Below, in pieces: positions 27,898 to 39,166 of a stretch of DNA of 64,000 nucleotides. Position 1 is the stretch's first letter. Each line of letters begins with the position of its first letter. The stretch is from positions 47,973,347 through 48,037,346 of the forward strand of contig NC_054082.1 in assembly GCF_017562075.2 (NCBI RefSeq), in the 5' to 3' direction. A program made the translations under genes and the position numbers. The notes beneath the pieces were generated by a model that was given only the letters and a program-made list of their open reading frames with translations, was not told where the DNA came from and did not search any database. Source of the stretch: Anopheles merus. Its lineage: Eukaryota; Arthropoda; Insecta; Diptera; Culicidae.

Positions 27898-30046
27898 AAC
27901 TCCCGTTTTTCTCTTTCTTTACGTGTTGAGGTAGCTCAAAGATTTTGGCTAGATGGTTTGACTTCTTCGGTTTGATGGTCTACTGTTCGTTTAAGACTTT
28001 TTATACACCCCCTATTACTCTTGGTTCCCTTCAAGTGTTGCAGATAACGGTGGCGATTTACAATAATAATACTGGTGTGATTTTTTTAAAACAATATTCA
28101 TTAAATTCTCCCCAAACTAATCAGCATATGTAATCCATTTGGCTGAACAAAAACAGCATAACATTCCATTTGATGTGGGGGGTTTCATCTTTACCTTTCA
28201 ATGCAATGCTTTAATACAAGCAAGTCCAAGTTTCTGCCCTACATAATACCAAATAACAAAAAGAAAATAGATTTAACAGCACTTTTGAAAACTGTGATAC
28301 ATACAAAATATTCATTCAATATAATATTTAAAATAATCATTAATGCGTTTACAAATTATAGCATTTCATTAGCAATATTCGACTTGTTTACTTATCGGGA
28401 ATTGGTAATATTATTTCTGCAGAGAAACTTTTAATTCATTAGGAACCTCCAGGTTGTATAATTGTTTGAAGTAAAGAAACTGTTCATTGAACTAGTTAGT
28501 TTAGATCACATTCAATAACCATGGTTAAGAGTGTCCATTTAAGTTCCAATTTTCAATACGATATTCAGTACAGATTTGTTTCAAAATCCATGCAAATTTT
28601 AATCCAATTCTATGGTGCAAAATAATCATTTTTTGTATGAATATGAATAAAACAGTAAATAACACGTAAATATTAATCTTACTATTATTTGTAAACCTCC
28701 TTCATCGTCCATGTGTCGCTTGTTATTCCTCGACAACTGTAGCTCATCTCAACTGCTCTTATCGATGGTTACAAAAATTAAACAACGATCAAACCTACTG
28801 TCTTGTAAATGGACTGACGAAAACAACTATACAACCACACATATACACAAGCACAGGCAACGTCCGACACACAGGGTGAGCTTCTCGGGCAACTTGGGTT
28901 GTTTACGACGATGATTCAAACTTCGAAATTATGCAGATTCGGGCTTCGAGTTTCATTTCCATACATTATTCCTTTACGTTCGGCAAGGGTGATGATGCTG
29001 TTGCTGTTGTTGATGTTGTTTTCTCGGACACTGTCCGGTGCAGGAAGCGACTTGCCAGCGTGTGCCGGTACCGTACCGAGCGATCCTTCTTCGAACAGGG
29101 CGGGCTACCATTTGCCAGCCTGCCTGCCTGCCGCACGGGGCAGTCGGTCAAAGGGAAGCACCGTACAGCGGACGGCGTGGTAGCAGAAATTGAACGTACA
29201 AGGAACATTTCAAGAGCTCTCCCATAGCATTCGGGCGAGAAAACTTTGCAAAGGCACCCCTTGGACCGCGCCCGCCGTCCTCCCGGAAGCGTGGTGAGCG
29301 GGATGAAAATGCCATCCGAGGCCATACCCATGCTTTCACGGGGAGGGAAGGTGTTGGAGATCAGCTAAAAATGACAAAGAACAATAGCTTAAAGACAAAC
29401 CCCATCGGTGAAGAAGTCTCTACTGGTACTGTCTACCATTTTGCTGCATGCAGCTTCATAAGCATCCTTGTACCAAGGGCCAAAGGGATGGCAAGAACGG
29501 GTGGGTGTGCTTACGGGGAGAGCCATTCTGTTGCGTCGCCCAAGATCCTGGGAATGTCGAGCTGGGAGTTGAAGGCGGGGGAGAAAATAAACTCTTATGA
29601 GCCACATCGACACGTTCGTTCCTACGGGACAGTTGGATAGCTGACGTAGCGCTGTGCCTTATTCGGTTTGGTTCTGTGTGTGGGTATGTTGCTAAATTGC
29701 TTCCCAAATGGCACACCACCGCCATGGGGTCCTGTGTCTTGTGCCAATGGTGCTCTTTATCAGCGCAATGATGACCGAGCCCTGGGCGACGGGTACGGGT
29801 ACAAGTGACAAGAAATTAAAAGATAGTAACGATGATGACACTTTTCCATTGGTCACGATGCTTCAGAGCGAAAAAGAATTGCCTCCACCAGTCGTGTCAC
29901 ACGCTCATACAAGCATATATAAATGCAAATAATATAACCGCCCACCCTTCTGATAACAATCTCGAACCCTGCCTCGTGCAAAGAAGTTGAAAGGCGCCGT
30001 GCTGCGTAACAATTTACCTAACCGATGACTAACGCGTCAAATAAGC

Positions 30047-30068
30047 GTCCTAGAAGTGCGTCTAGGAC
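30047..30068. repeat. Perfect 8-bp stem hairpin
   Basis: GTCCTAGA at 30047-30054 pairs exactly with TCTAGGAC at 30061-30068 across a 6-base loop AGTGCG. No terminator or RNA-gene context was seen. Confidence 0.6.
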
Positions 30069-31541
30069 ATTCAGCGTTGTTCAGCCATGCAAGGATAATA
30101 GAAAAATAAATAAAGCGATGCGAGACGAAGCATGCCATTCAACATTGTTGCTGCTGATGCTGTTGATGCTCCTGATGCACATCTTGATGCACTGTGGTGA
30201 CGAGCTGCTTGGGAAATGAATATAGATGCATCGTGTGCATGCCAGTTGATGCAGTCCATTGCTCATGGGGATCAAGATTGAGTGTGTGGGCAAGAAACAG
30301 ACATCACAGCCATAAATACTATCACGATCAACATCAGCAACAGCAGCAGCAACAACAACGAAACTTTTATGAATAACCAAATTTCTACAGCTGTTGTGTG
30401 GAAAGAGTAAAAGTTTCGTGCACTCCTTCCTTTGCTTCTACCCCAATACCCTACCTGGCCGCCGTTGATGATGTCTCTAGCTCGGGACTAACCCCAAAAC
30501 ATTGAGAATTTGGCTACTGTTGCTGTTGCTGCCAAACGAACATTCATTCGATTCAATGTCCTGTTTTAACATGCACGACAACTGTTCCGCCTGGACCGGG
30601 CTTTCAGTTGGAAGACATCGGCGACTAGAGTGGACAAGCAAGGATATGTTTGTGTGAGTTGGAAGGATATTCCACCAGGTTTCTTCAACGAACCTACCTC
30701 GAAAAGCTTCCACAGACCCACAGTATAGTTGAATAGATCGTGTGTGTATTTATGTGTGCGCATTTGTGTGTGTGTATATGTGTGGCTATGTACGAAAATA
30801 AACTACATTTACACGATTTACAGCATTTGTTGGCCGTCCGTCCGACCCACACCGTCCTCCAATGCCCTTCAGCCATCGACACCGGAAAGCAAAATCGGAA
30901 GCTATACCAGAACGGATGCATCTTTCCTTTTCAGAACTTTCTTTCATTTGAATGTTTGATGTGCATCAATTTAGGCGAATGTTGGACAAAGTTTGTCCAT
31001 TTCGAATTCGGCACACGGACTGCCCGGGACCAGCAAAGTGTCGCAAAGCCATTGCTTCGTTGGAGCCATGAGCCCCAACTGGCTGTTGGAAAGAAAGGCA
31101 ATCCTTCATGGAAAAGCATCGTTTGCACTGGAAACGGTACGGAAGGAGCTTCTCCTTACTTTAACACTGTGGGCAGTGTTGGCGAGCGTACAAAATGGAG
31201 AAAAGAAATCTATTTAATGTATTCAAGTCCACTAGTGAATAAGCGAGGAAAGGTGTTTCTAGATTGTTTATACGTCCAGCCTTTAGTCAATATGCTGGAA
31301 TGGATGATTTGAATAGCGTACGAATTCGAACCTTTTTGTGAATAGGTTATATCACGTAGTGTGATAATATTTGCAAACGTTGCAAATTCTGTACAAAGCA
31401 AGAGGTAATTAAGTATTCCAATCGATGGATATTGTACCAGTCAAATACATCTTTTTGGTGATTTTTCCCCGATAATTTTACATGCACAGCGGGGGCAAAT
31501 AATAATATAATGTTTAGCTTGCTGTATGTCTAGAAATTGTG

Positions 31542-31711
31542 TTTCTTCTTATTCTATTTGGCGTAACGTCCTACGCGGACATGCCGGCTTATACAGGCTT
31601 TAGAGACTTAATTCATTACCACGCAGCCGGATAGTCAATCCTTGTTACGGGAGGACGGTCCATTCTAGGCTTGAACCCATGACGGGCATGTTATTGAGTC
31701 GTTCGAGTTGG
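31542..31711 (-). mobile_element. tRNA-derived SINE, 5'-truncated
   Basis: The plus strand shows TTTCTTCTTATT (complement of a GAA-type tail), then TTTGGCGTAACGTCCTACG and GACATGCCGGCTTATACAGG, then the B-box complement GGCTTGAACCC at 31668-31678. It ends at GTTCGAGTTG. The whole reads almost identically to the SINE at 35284-35487, but the A-box half is missing after 31711. It lies about 440 bp beyond the stop codon of the sphingomyelinase gene. No target-site duplication was found. Confidence 0.85.
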
Positions 31712-32149
31712 TCCGACAATTATCAAATTCTCTCAGTTTTTCATCTAGAAACTGGGGTGAACTAGGAAACTATCAAATCTAATAATTTTGGAAATATAAC
31801 AACATAGTCGTACATACAGTAAAATGTGATTTACGTGTTTCAATCCAGTGTTCCTCCTTCCCAAAGAAGGGCACTTTACCTTCAACGCTATCAGTAAGGG
31901 AAATTTCTGTTAAATTTGGACGATCACAAATCGCAAAGACCCATAGAACGTGGAATCCGTCAGTGAAGTATAAAAATACATATTACAACATAGTACTGTA
32001 AACTTGAACGAATAGTATGACATAAATTCTTTAGGTCAAAAACAGAGATATAAACCATTATTAGCAAATGCAGTCTTTATATTTTTTCGGTTAATATTAT
32101 TACACTTCCACTTTAAGGGAAAACATTGTAAAACATCAATCGAATCCAA
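31712..32149. other. 3' flank of the sphingomyelinase gene
   Basis: AT-rich DNA downstream of the minus-strand stop codon. The only signal seen is an AATATA hexamer that could serve for polyadenylation, listed separately. No other gene. Confidence 0.6.
32078..32083 (-). terminator. Candidate poly(A) signal AATATA
   Basis: Minus strand AATATA, a known weaker variant of AATAAA, lies 67 bp past the sphingomyelinase stop codon. No canonical AATAAA was seen nearer. Use of this site is inference. Confidence 0.3.
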
Positions 32150-34277
32150 TTACTTTTCCTCGTTAAACAGTTCGTCGTCCAGATTGCGGAAAATAGCAGC
32201 GAGTGCGTTACACTTGGTGTCATCGTTTGCCTCGTTGGTGACGATCTGGCAGAGATGGTTCAGCAGACAGTCGCCATCACACCCAGCGGCTATGAACGGA
32301 TCTCCTCGCTTCACCTTGAACTCCCAGTAGCGGCGCAACTCGGCTGGATTGGAAGCAAACCGGCGGACGAGCCCGTCGAGCGATGCTGGACTCACGTTCG
32401 ATAGTTGGAAGTCTCTGCTGAACGAGTACAGCTGCATCCAGATGGGGTTCCGGTTCGGGTTCTGGTTCGCTTCCGTCAGGCTAAAGTACCACGACTCAAA
32501 GTCCGTCACATCCTTGAAGAGAAAAAAGTAAAAAAGAAAATATATGTCTTAATGTTTGAAGTTTGAATGCCCTATTGTAAGCCATTTTATATACCAGTGA
32601 TGACACTTACGTATGTTTGTGGATTGACGTAGTACACAACGTAGTTGGGATTGTAGTTGCTAAACGGTACAGTACCGCCACCATTGAATCCTGCGCTGAT
32701 GGCGTGCTGCGGGTTTGCAAGCGAGTAGAACACATTGAATTCGTCCGCATGCGTATGGCCGTGGAAGTGCGCAGTAATGACGTCCCAGAAGCGGTCCAGA
32801 ATGCGTCGATACTGACGGGCCCAAGTGCGATAGCTCGTTCCAGCACCGATGGGAATGTGGGCCAGGATGTGAACCTTCTCGCCGGCCGCCTCAGCCTGCA
32901 GCAGCGTATCGTGCACCCATTGGAGCTGGGCCTGCAGATACGCCGGATCGTACAGAATCCACCAGTTGAACGTGTACGCATCGTTGTTGTTCATACCAAT
33001 GATACGGAAGCCAGGCCGGACCAGCACCGTGTAGAAGCCTCCCTGCCGGATCGTTTGCTGGGATGCCGTTGGCAACCAGGTGGACCACTGATCAGCCGAA
33101 AAGTCGTACAACCATTTGGCGGAGAACTCCGACTGCGTGATGTAGCTTGGGGCGAACACGTTTGTCGGATTGTTCTCATGATTGCCGAGCACGTTGTAGA
33201 CGGGTTTGCTGCCAAACACATCGCGGAACAACTGGTACGTACGGGTCATCGAAACGATGTTGCCTGCCACGGTCGTCTCCCATACACCGTGGTCGATAAT
33301 GTCCCCAGTATAGTAGATGTAAGCCGCGTCCGGATGCTGCCGGGCGGCAGCTCGCACTGCATCCTCTACCGCTTTCCAAGGAGAGTCACAGTCTCGGTAG
33401 TCACCCCACTCGCCGGCCCCGTCGGCTGGGTTGGCCGGTATGCCTTGGCCTTCGCGACAGCAGCACGGCTCACCGCACACAGCATTATACCCGGTGCGAT
33501 AGTGTGGATCGTAGTGCACGTCCGTGATGTGGATGATCTTCAGGTCGCTGGCCCCGCGATTCGGCGAGGTTTTTGACGCGGTAATTGGACGACCGCCCGA
33601 TTGCACATTGATCGACCAGTTCAGGAAGGCCGGATCCTCCAACACGCACGTACCGGACTGGAAGATGATGCCACAGATGGTCTGCGCGGTAAGGGACGGC
33701 CGGTTGTCGATAATGTACAGCAGAATGTCGATGTTTTTGTTCACGATCTTCAAGCAATTTGGTGGTGTAAGAATGTTGAGCGTTTCACAGGTGGAAGCTG
33801 CCTGCAGCGCAATACGATCCCGATCCCAACCGAGCACACGGCGGTAGGTGAGATAGGTAGTGACCAGGGCACGACACGCCGTACACTCTGCCGTCAGGTA
33901 CGGCAGCGGATGGTTGTCCATCTCCATGCGGAACATGTCGGGCTTCTGGCGTATATGCTCAAACATCTCCTGTAGTCGCTCGGACTGCTCGCCCGTTTCA
34001 ACATATTTCGTGTGCTCCACGTAGAACTCCTTCTCGAATGCCTCTGCTCAGCCGGCCGAACCGAAACGAAACGAAACGCATATAAACTACCCCGTGCTAA
34101 TGAAACTCTATCGAATCACACTCCTCAAACAAACTCTTTGCGCAATAACTTACCATCAAACTTTTTCTGTTTCTCGATCAGTTTGGCGTAGTTGGCCGGT
34201 TTCACCTGGTAGCTGGTGATCGAACTGATCACTGCCGCCAGTATTACCATCAAGGAAACGATCGCTACACGTCCCAT
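32150..34277 (-). CDS. Acid sphingomyelinase (SMPD1-like), three exons
   Basis: Predicted secreted or lysosomal phosphodiesterase that hydrolyses sphingomyelin to ceramide and phosphocholine. Exons are 34277-34154, 34043-32611 and 32512-32150; the joined frame is 639 codons plus stop, close to human SMPD1. The introns (110 and 98 bp) have GTAAGT donors and CAG/AAG acceptors, and phases 1 and 0 keep the frame. Residues 1-22 form a signal peptide (MGRVAIVSLMVILAA start). A saposin B domain (about 90-176) has its six cysteines at 95, 98, 127, 138, 165 and 174. The metallophosphoesterase domain shows DVH (D216, H218), GD (D289), GNHE (N329, H330), HIP (H437) and GHTH (H471, H473), so all expected metal ligands are present. 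CGEPCCC at 231-237 and C597, C601, C607 and C620 fit the family's disulfides. Sequons are at N183 and N558. The ATG at 34277 is chosen because it gives the signal peptide. Family identity is secure; substrate preference among SMPD1-like paralogues is inferred. Confidence 0.95.
34044..34153 (-). other. Intron 1 of the sphingomyelinase gene
   Basis: The donor GTAAGT follows codon 41 plus one base, and the acceptor CAG lies at 34046-34044. The tract before the acceptor on the coding strand is built from GTTTC-like pentamers (complement of CGAAA repeats, 34056-34078). So the polypyrimidine stretch is itself a short tandem repeat that includes G residues. Confidence 0.9.
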
Positions 34278-34331
34278 AATGTCGATTGAACTGCGAGCTC
34301 GCGTGACTGCTCCCGTTGGCCAGCGACACCT

Positions 34332-34387
34332 ACTGACCTGAGCAATTCTCTCATGCGTCCGCTATAGCCCGCGCCCGTTTTTATATC
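34332..34387 (-). promoter_or_regulatory. Sphingomyelinase promoter region
   Basis: Read on the minus strand, GATATAAAAA places TATAAAAA at 34385-34378, and a CA dinucleotide sits 31 bp downstream (A at 34354). A second pair overlaps it: CTATAG at 34367-34362 and the insect initiator TCAGT with its A at 34334, 32 bp apart. Either start would leave a 5' UTR of about 57-77 bases before the ATG at 34277, with no upstream ATG in the shorter one. Which pair is used cannot be decided from sequence. Confidence 0.45.
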
Positions 34388-34915
34388 AAACCTGTTCTGG
34401 AATGTATCGTATTTTTGTGTACCGTTTTCGTTTCTTTTTCGTCACTCCCGTTCGCGCATTCGCTCTTGCTTCTGCCGCGTTATCCTCCATTATCAACGCG
34501 TCGTACTCATTGGGTGTGTTCGGCTGTCGGATTGCCTCCTACCCGCGTCAATACCGTTAGGCCATTAGCGCCCGGAACAGCAGCAACCATTTGCCAGCAG
34601 CACGCCCCACCCTTCCCACCTTTGACATCCATGAGACTTTGAAAATGTTTTGGACTGTCTTGGACTGAAATAGAAGCGTCAGTGCAGGGAGGTTTCGTTC
34701 GGTTGTATCGGCAAACTTTCATTTTCAAGTGTCATCGCTCAGGTGTTGTTACGAGTCACGATGTACATTTGCTGATAGACGAAGCAGAACTTCCTATCGC
34801 GGTAGAGCATCAGGTGGTCTCCATGTTGGGCATGCAAGATAGTCGGCATTGCATAGTCGCGTCGATGTTTGTAGTAATGTAATGAGTGCCAAAAATATTG
34901 TGCAACCATCAAAGG

Positions 34916-34918
<3 letters not shown>
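34388..34918. other. Upstream flank of the sphingomyelinase gene
   Basis: GC-moderate DNA between the promoter and the GA tract. No coding or repeat signal was seen apart from short chance frames. Confidence 0.5.

Positions 34919-34976
<58 letters not shown>
34919..34976. repeat. (AG)29 microsatellite
   Basis: A pure AG dinucleotide run about 570-640 bp upstream of the sphingomyelinase promoter. GAGA-type tracts are bound by GAGA factor in Diptera and can keep promoters nucleosome-poor. A regulatory role here is inference. Confidence 0.97.
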
Positions 34977-34977
<1 letters not shown>

Positions 34978-35272
34978 ACACATCGATATAAGGTGGAGGA
35001 AAAGAAAAATTCGTAACAACACGCGATGAACGAGCCCCCATTTAACGTACGATGCTACAAAGGTTACTTTGGCTGATAAACATAACAAACTGAAAACACG
35101 TGCTGACAGTGTGGTACGTTGGAACGTGAACAGTTCTGGATGGTTTGATCCAGCGAAAGATAGACGGTCTGGGAGCGCCAGTGAGTCTTAACAGCATATC
35201 GTTCGATGCGATATATTTAAAGGTAAACCGTTTGATTAAGCCTGCTTCTGATTATCAAATTGCATTGAATAG

Positions 35273-35498
35273 GGTTAAGTATTCTTCTTCTTCTTCTTCT
35301 TCTTCTATTTGGTGTAACGTCCTACGTGGGACATGCCGGCCTATACAGGCTTTCAAGACTTAATTCAATATCACGTAGCTAGATAGTCAGTCCTTACTAC
35401 GGGGGCACGGTCCATTCCGGGCTTGAACCCATGACGGGCATGTTATTGAGTCGTTCGAGTTGACGAATGTACCACGGGACCGCCCCCGGTTAAGTATT
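35273..35498 (-). mobile_element. tRNA-derived SINE with 11-bp target-site duplication
   Basis: The body is 35284-35487, flanked by perfect 11-bp copies of GGTTAAGTATT at 35273-35283 and 35488-35498. On the minus strand it starts GGGGGCGGTCCCGTGGTACA, an A-box-like head (35464-35476). It carries a perfect B box GGGTTCAAGCC (complement at 35420-35430) and ends with a (GAA)n tail (complement CTTCTTC from 35284). The intact duplication proves insertion by target-primed retrotransposition and suggests a fairly young copy. No coding capacity, as expected for a SINE. It shares almost its whole length with the copy at 31542-31711. Confidence 0.95.
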
Positions 35499-37011
35499 AC
35501 AACTGTTATTTAACCCACAACAAGCGTTCGAATCACATTACTATCACACGGGTAAAAAGTCCGTTCTTACTAAAAGGCTGTCAACATAGTTTTCGAACAC
35601 AACATATGCATTGAATATTGTAATATTCCTGCTAGAGCATACAAATAGTTTTGATAATTTTATTCTTTCAATTATTTTCAAAATGGTGCCGTAACATGAA
35701 AGTTCATTTGAATTATGAAATTGTGGACCAACAAAATTGTACAAGATGGCAACGTAGAAGATATTTGATATTTGTAAATTCAACGGACCTTTTGTGGCCC
35801 TCTCGAGCGGGGTGATACAGATGATACAAGTACTCGAGTCCTGTTTTATTGTGTTTCTCGACACTGCGTGTCCAATACATACATATTCTTTTACAAATTG
35901 TTTTGAACTTTTTCGAATAAAATTAAAACCAGTTTTAAGTTCTATTCGAAAAAAATGCATTGTATGGATAGTAATAATAGTAGTAGTAGTAAAATTAGCA
36001 GTGTTAGTAGTATACCAGTAATAGAAGAAGTAGTAGTAGTCGGATGAAAAGTCGGATCTCACTTATATCTGAAAACTCACGCAGGTCACAACATTATTTA
36101 TTCAGTCAAAAATGGGTTACTTTCGAGGTAACTTCGAACAAGCAAAATGATTGTATTTATGGAGTGTGTCTCTTTGTTTTACCAGCCGTTAAAAGTACAG
36201 TCGAACGATATCAAAATGCTTCAACTGAGCTGGTTTGGGCTAATATTTCGACAAAAGAAAAATTGCCATTGTAATTGATTGACAGAGGCGTAAAACTAAC
36301 CAAAGTACGGTTTGCAATAACTTTGAAAAGCGTTGACGGACTGTTTACAAATACAAGAGGGATAGATTTGAACATAACTATTTAAACATATAATTGTACA
36401 TCTTAAAGATAGACATCAATTGCGCTGGTAAATAAAATCTGGTTTGATTATTAAGACATAATAAAATGCATCACTTTTGCAATGATACTATATAGGTCAA
36501 ATGCCTTAATGCATCCAATGTATTTTCCCTCAATGTATTTTCAAAAATACAATACTACCAGCAACGATCAGACATTTAAAGCTTCAAGGTTAATTTCTGT
36601 TTTCAAAATAACATGTTTAATATATTGTATTGATTTGTTTATTTCTCTGCGACAGGCAACACTAAAACTATCGTAAAAATAAACTACATACAAACTGAAT
36701 CTCGATGTGCATAAGAAAGACTCTTCTGCGATATTTAAAGCAGTTGTTTAAACTCTAATAGGTTCTCTAATTGCCGACAGCAAATACTTCAATCTGAAAT
36801 CGCATCAAATATGTTGATTAAGAAGTTTAGTGTTACATCCGTTTTATCCGTAAATACCTTGATTTCAGTTAAATTTCAGGGCACGCATGTGTTTAAACAC
36901 AACTAGATTAACGGCAGACCTTTAATAACAATATCAATAAACCCCACAGCCGATACAAAAGCATCGTTCAAAGAATGACCATACTTTTTCTGGAAAATTG
37001 GTTCTAAATGT
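35499..37011. other. AT-rich gene-free stretch
   Basis: AT-rich DNA with a decayed (AGT)n/(TAG)n patch at 35968-36042. A minus-strand frame of 172 codons (35544-36062) is mostly AT-driven Ile/Phe/Tyr/Asn sequence and partly reads the trinucleotide patch, so it is not accepted as a gene. Confidence 0.55.
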
Positions 37012-37210
37012 GGAGCGGTTCGATGGTACAGTCGTCAACTCGAGCGAATCGAACACCGTCGCCCCATATCAAATAATGATTATCCGGCTGTATGGTACTG
37101 AATAAGTCTCGAAAGCTTACATAACATGGCTGTCATGAGTTCAAACCTAGAATGGACTGTCGCATAGCAAATACTGATTATCCAGCTGTATGGTACTGAA
37201 TAAATAAAAT
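37012..37210 (+). mobile_element. Rearranged SINE with internal duplication
   Basis: The head GGTTCGATGGTACAGTCGTC carries the A-box-like motif. A B-box-like GAGTTCAAACC follows at 37137-37147, about 60 bp later than expected. The cause is an inserted or duplicated block: 36 bases at 37070-37105 recur at 37168-37203 with two mismatches (both ending GTATGGTACTGAATAA). AATAAGTCTCGAAAGC after the first copy matches the body of the family at 31542 and 35284. The element ends in an AATAA-type tail rather than GAA. It may be two nested or recombined copies. Confidence 0.7.
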
Positions 37211-38030
37211 AAATGAAGCATATATAGCCAGCATGTTCGCATATAACGATACGGAAAATAGATGAAAATAATGATACTAATTATTGAAAATTTTCATTAC
37301 ATGTTCTATGTTTTGGAGACTTTGAATAATATATTCGCTTTATACCAAACATTCTCGGTTTTCAACTCTCATTCACAACGACTATAAGCAGGAGCGGATG
37401 AATCAGTACGTAAACTAAGGGGACGCGCAACAGAGACCCACCCTCGCTATCAATTAAATTTGCTTCTCAACACTTCAGAAGGGCTACATCGTGTAACCGC
37501 TTAGGGCCTCGTGTTAATCCGCCACATGCTGTAAGTACCACACGACATTGATAAGTAAGCAGGAAGTAAAGCAAGCGCATTACTCTATTATCTTATCTAG
37601 TGGTGTTGAAAGCGACAGGTCTACTATTAAACTATACTACTATATTAAAATTAACATTTATTATAACACCTAGACACTGTGACAAAAATGCACAGAACAA
37701 TCATTCGACACTTTGCTACTTGCATAAACGTAACGATGTAACACCCTACTTTCTTGCAACCTCCGGAAAAGCAGTAAAATGTATCATTCGGAAACAATGC
37801 AGCGCAACACATGAAAAATAGATTCCGGAAAAGTTATCCACAGCGCAACGGCTTAGCCGTGTGCCGGGCTGACCGAAAAGGTCGGTAAGACAAACGATTG
37901 CCAGCCCATAGAAAGCTCGCCGACTTGTCTTTGTTCACGGTGTTGGTGTTGTGGTTTCTAGCAAAGTTTTGGGTCTTTGGTCTGAAGCACACTCGAGCAT
38001 ACACACACACTTGTACGCACACACACTTGT

Positions 38031-38033
<3 letters not shown>
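37211..38033. other. Gene-free stretch
   Basis: No coding, RNA or transposon signal was seen between the rearranged SINE and the CA array. Two direct copies of ACACACTTGTACGCAC occur at about 38003-38036 at the edge of the array. Confidence 0.55.

Positions 38034-38116
<83 letters not shown>
38034..38116. repeat. (CA)n microsatellite, about 83 bp
   Basis: A pure CA run ending in ACCCAGG. Frames through it encode Thr-His or Cys-Val repeats only. Confidence 0.98.
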
Positions 38117-38118
<2 letters not shown>

Positions 38119-39107
38119 AGGAAGTAGTAAGTGCTACGAGATAACTACTTTGCTGCTTTCCGACACGTCGCCTGTCTTGGTAGCACTTCCTTTTTCTGGA
38201 TTTGCCCCTGCACAAGACAAGGCACCTCGGAAAAGGGTAGTGCCGGCCCTACCGTTCTTGTTAAAAGCGTAGTCAAACAATGCTATTAAATAAAAGGCTT
38301 GGGAAAAACCGGATAGTGCCCGACTGCCTATGAATTCTTAAAACTATCTTTTCATTTTTCTCTGCAACACAGAGAGCATGGTTGTGGTGAACATTTTACA
38401 AACTCCAGCTAGCCTTGCATGCAAGCCTGCATCAACAATACTGCAGAGAAACCGAACCTTGGTTATTTATAGAGGAAAATTTTTATCCGCTGATTCATTT
38501 GGACTTTTTTTTTTTTTTTGAGGAAAAGTAATGAAATATTTACAAATATGTGTAAAACTGATAATAGGGAAATAAACAAAGCAGTCAATATTGTTTCCTT
38601 TAAGTTGAGTGGTGTACCTTTTTTGCACAGACACACATCGAGCCGAGTTTAAATCTCGTTCTGGTCGGAGCCGAGGAAGAAAAGCGTAATCAAAATTCCA
38701 ACGGTTGTCCATTTAATAAATGGAAACCGTTACATGTCGTTTCCAAAGCTTTCCCCTCTTTGGTAGAAAAGATAACCAGCAATTCAAGGATGCAAGATGC
38801 TAGAAAACCGGGTTTTCCACTTTTTTCACAGCATCTCTGTTTGCAACGTTGTGTCCGTGCATCGTCTTCCAGCTCAAAACGAATCGGACGCATCCTGAAG
38901 GAACTGTGGCTTGGGAAAACAGGTTCTCTACGAGTGTGCCACTAACGGTCAGAAAGAGACTGGACCACATTTGATGGCGAAAGAAGGGTCCGTCGTGAGA
39001 ACGCAGAATGGTTTAGTCAACCGTTCAACCGTTTCCAAAAACTGAATTCCAAATATCAAGGAAAGCTATGAAACTATAAAGCGAAAAAGATAGCGAGCAA
39101 GAAAAAT

Positions 39108-39110
<3 letters not shown>

Positions 39111-39150
<40 letters not shown>

Positions 39151-39166
39151 GGGAGAGAGAGAGAGA
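39111..39166. repeat. (GA)n microsatellite with interruptions
   Basis: GA dinucleotides broken by AAGAGAGAAAGGGA near 39140-39153. Confidence 0.95.

Larger units (their letters stand above)
24513..31541. other. Gene-free stretch
   Basis: No recognised protein or RNA gene. The longest frame in the window outside the real gene lies here on the minus strand (26589-27146, 185 codons from a TTG, 157 from the first ATG at 27062). It is rich in Leu/Ala/Ser without domain or motif and overlaps plus-strand frames, so it is not accepted. A CAG/CAA-rich stretch lies at 30330-30360 and short TG-rich runs at 30735-30785. Confidence 0.5.

Noticed and set aside
27918..27940. TGAGGTAG, the let-7 seed word
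   Set aside because: Only eight bases match; the rest of the microRNA and a precursor hairpin are absent.
32617..33975. Plus-strand frames of up to 319 codons and extra minus frames inside the sphingomyelinase gene
   Set aside because: Shadows of the real minus-strand coding frame, caused by its GC-rich third positions.
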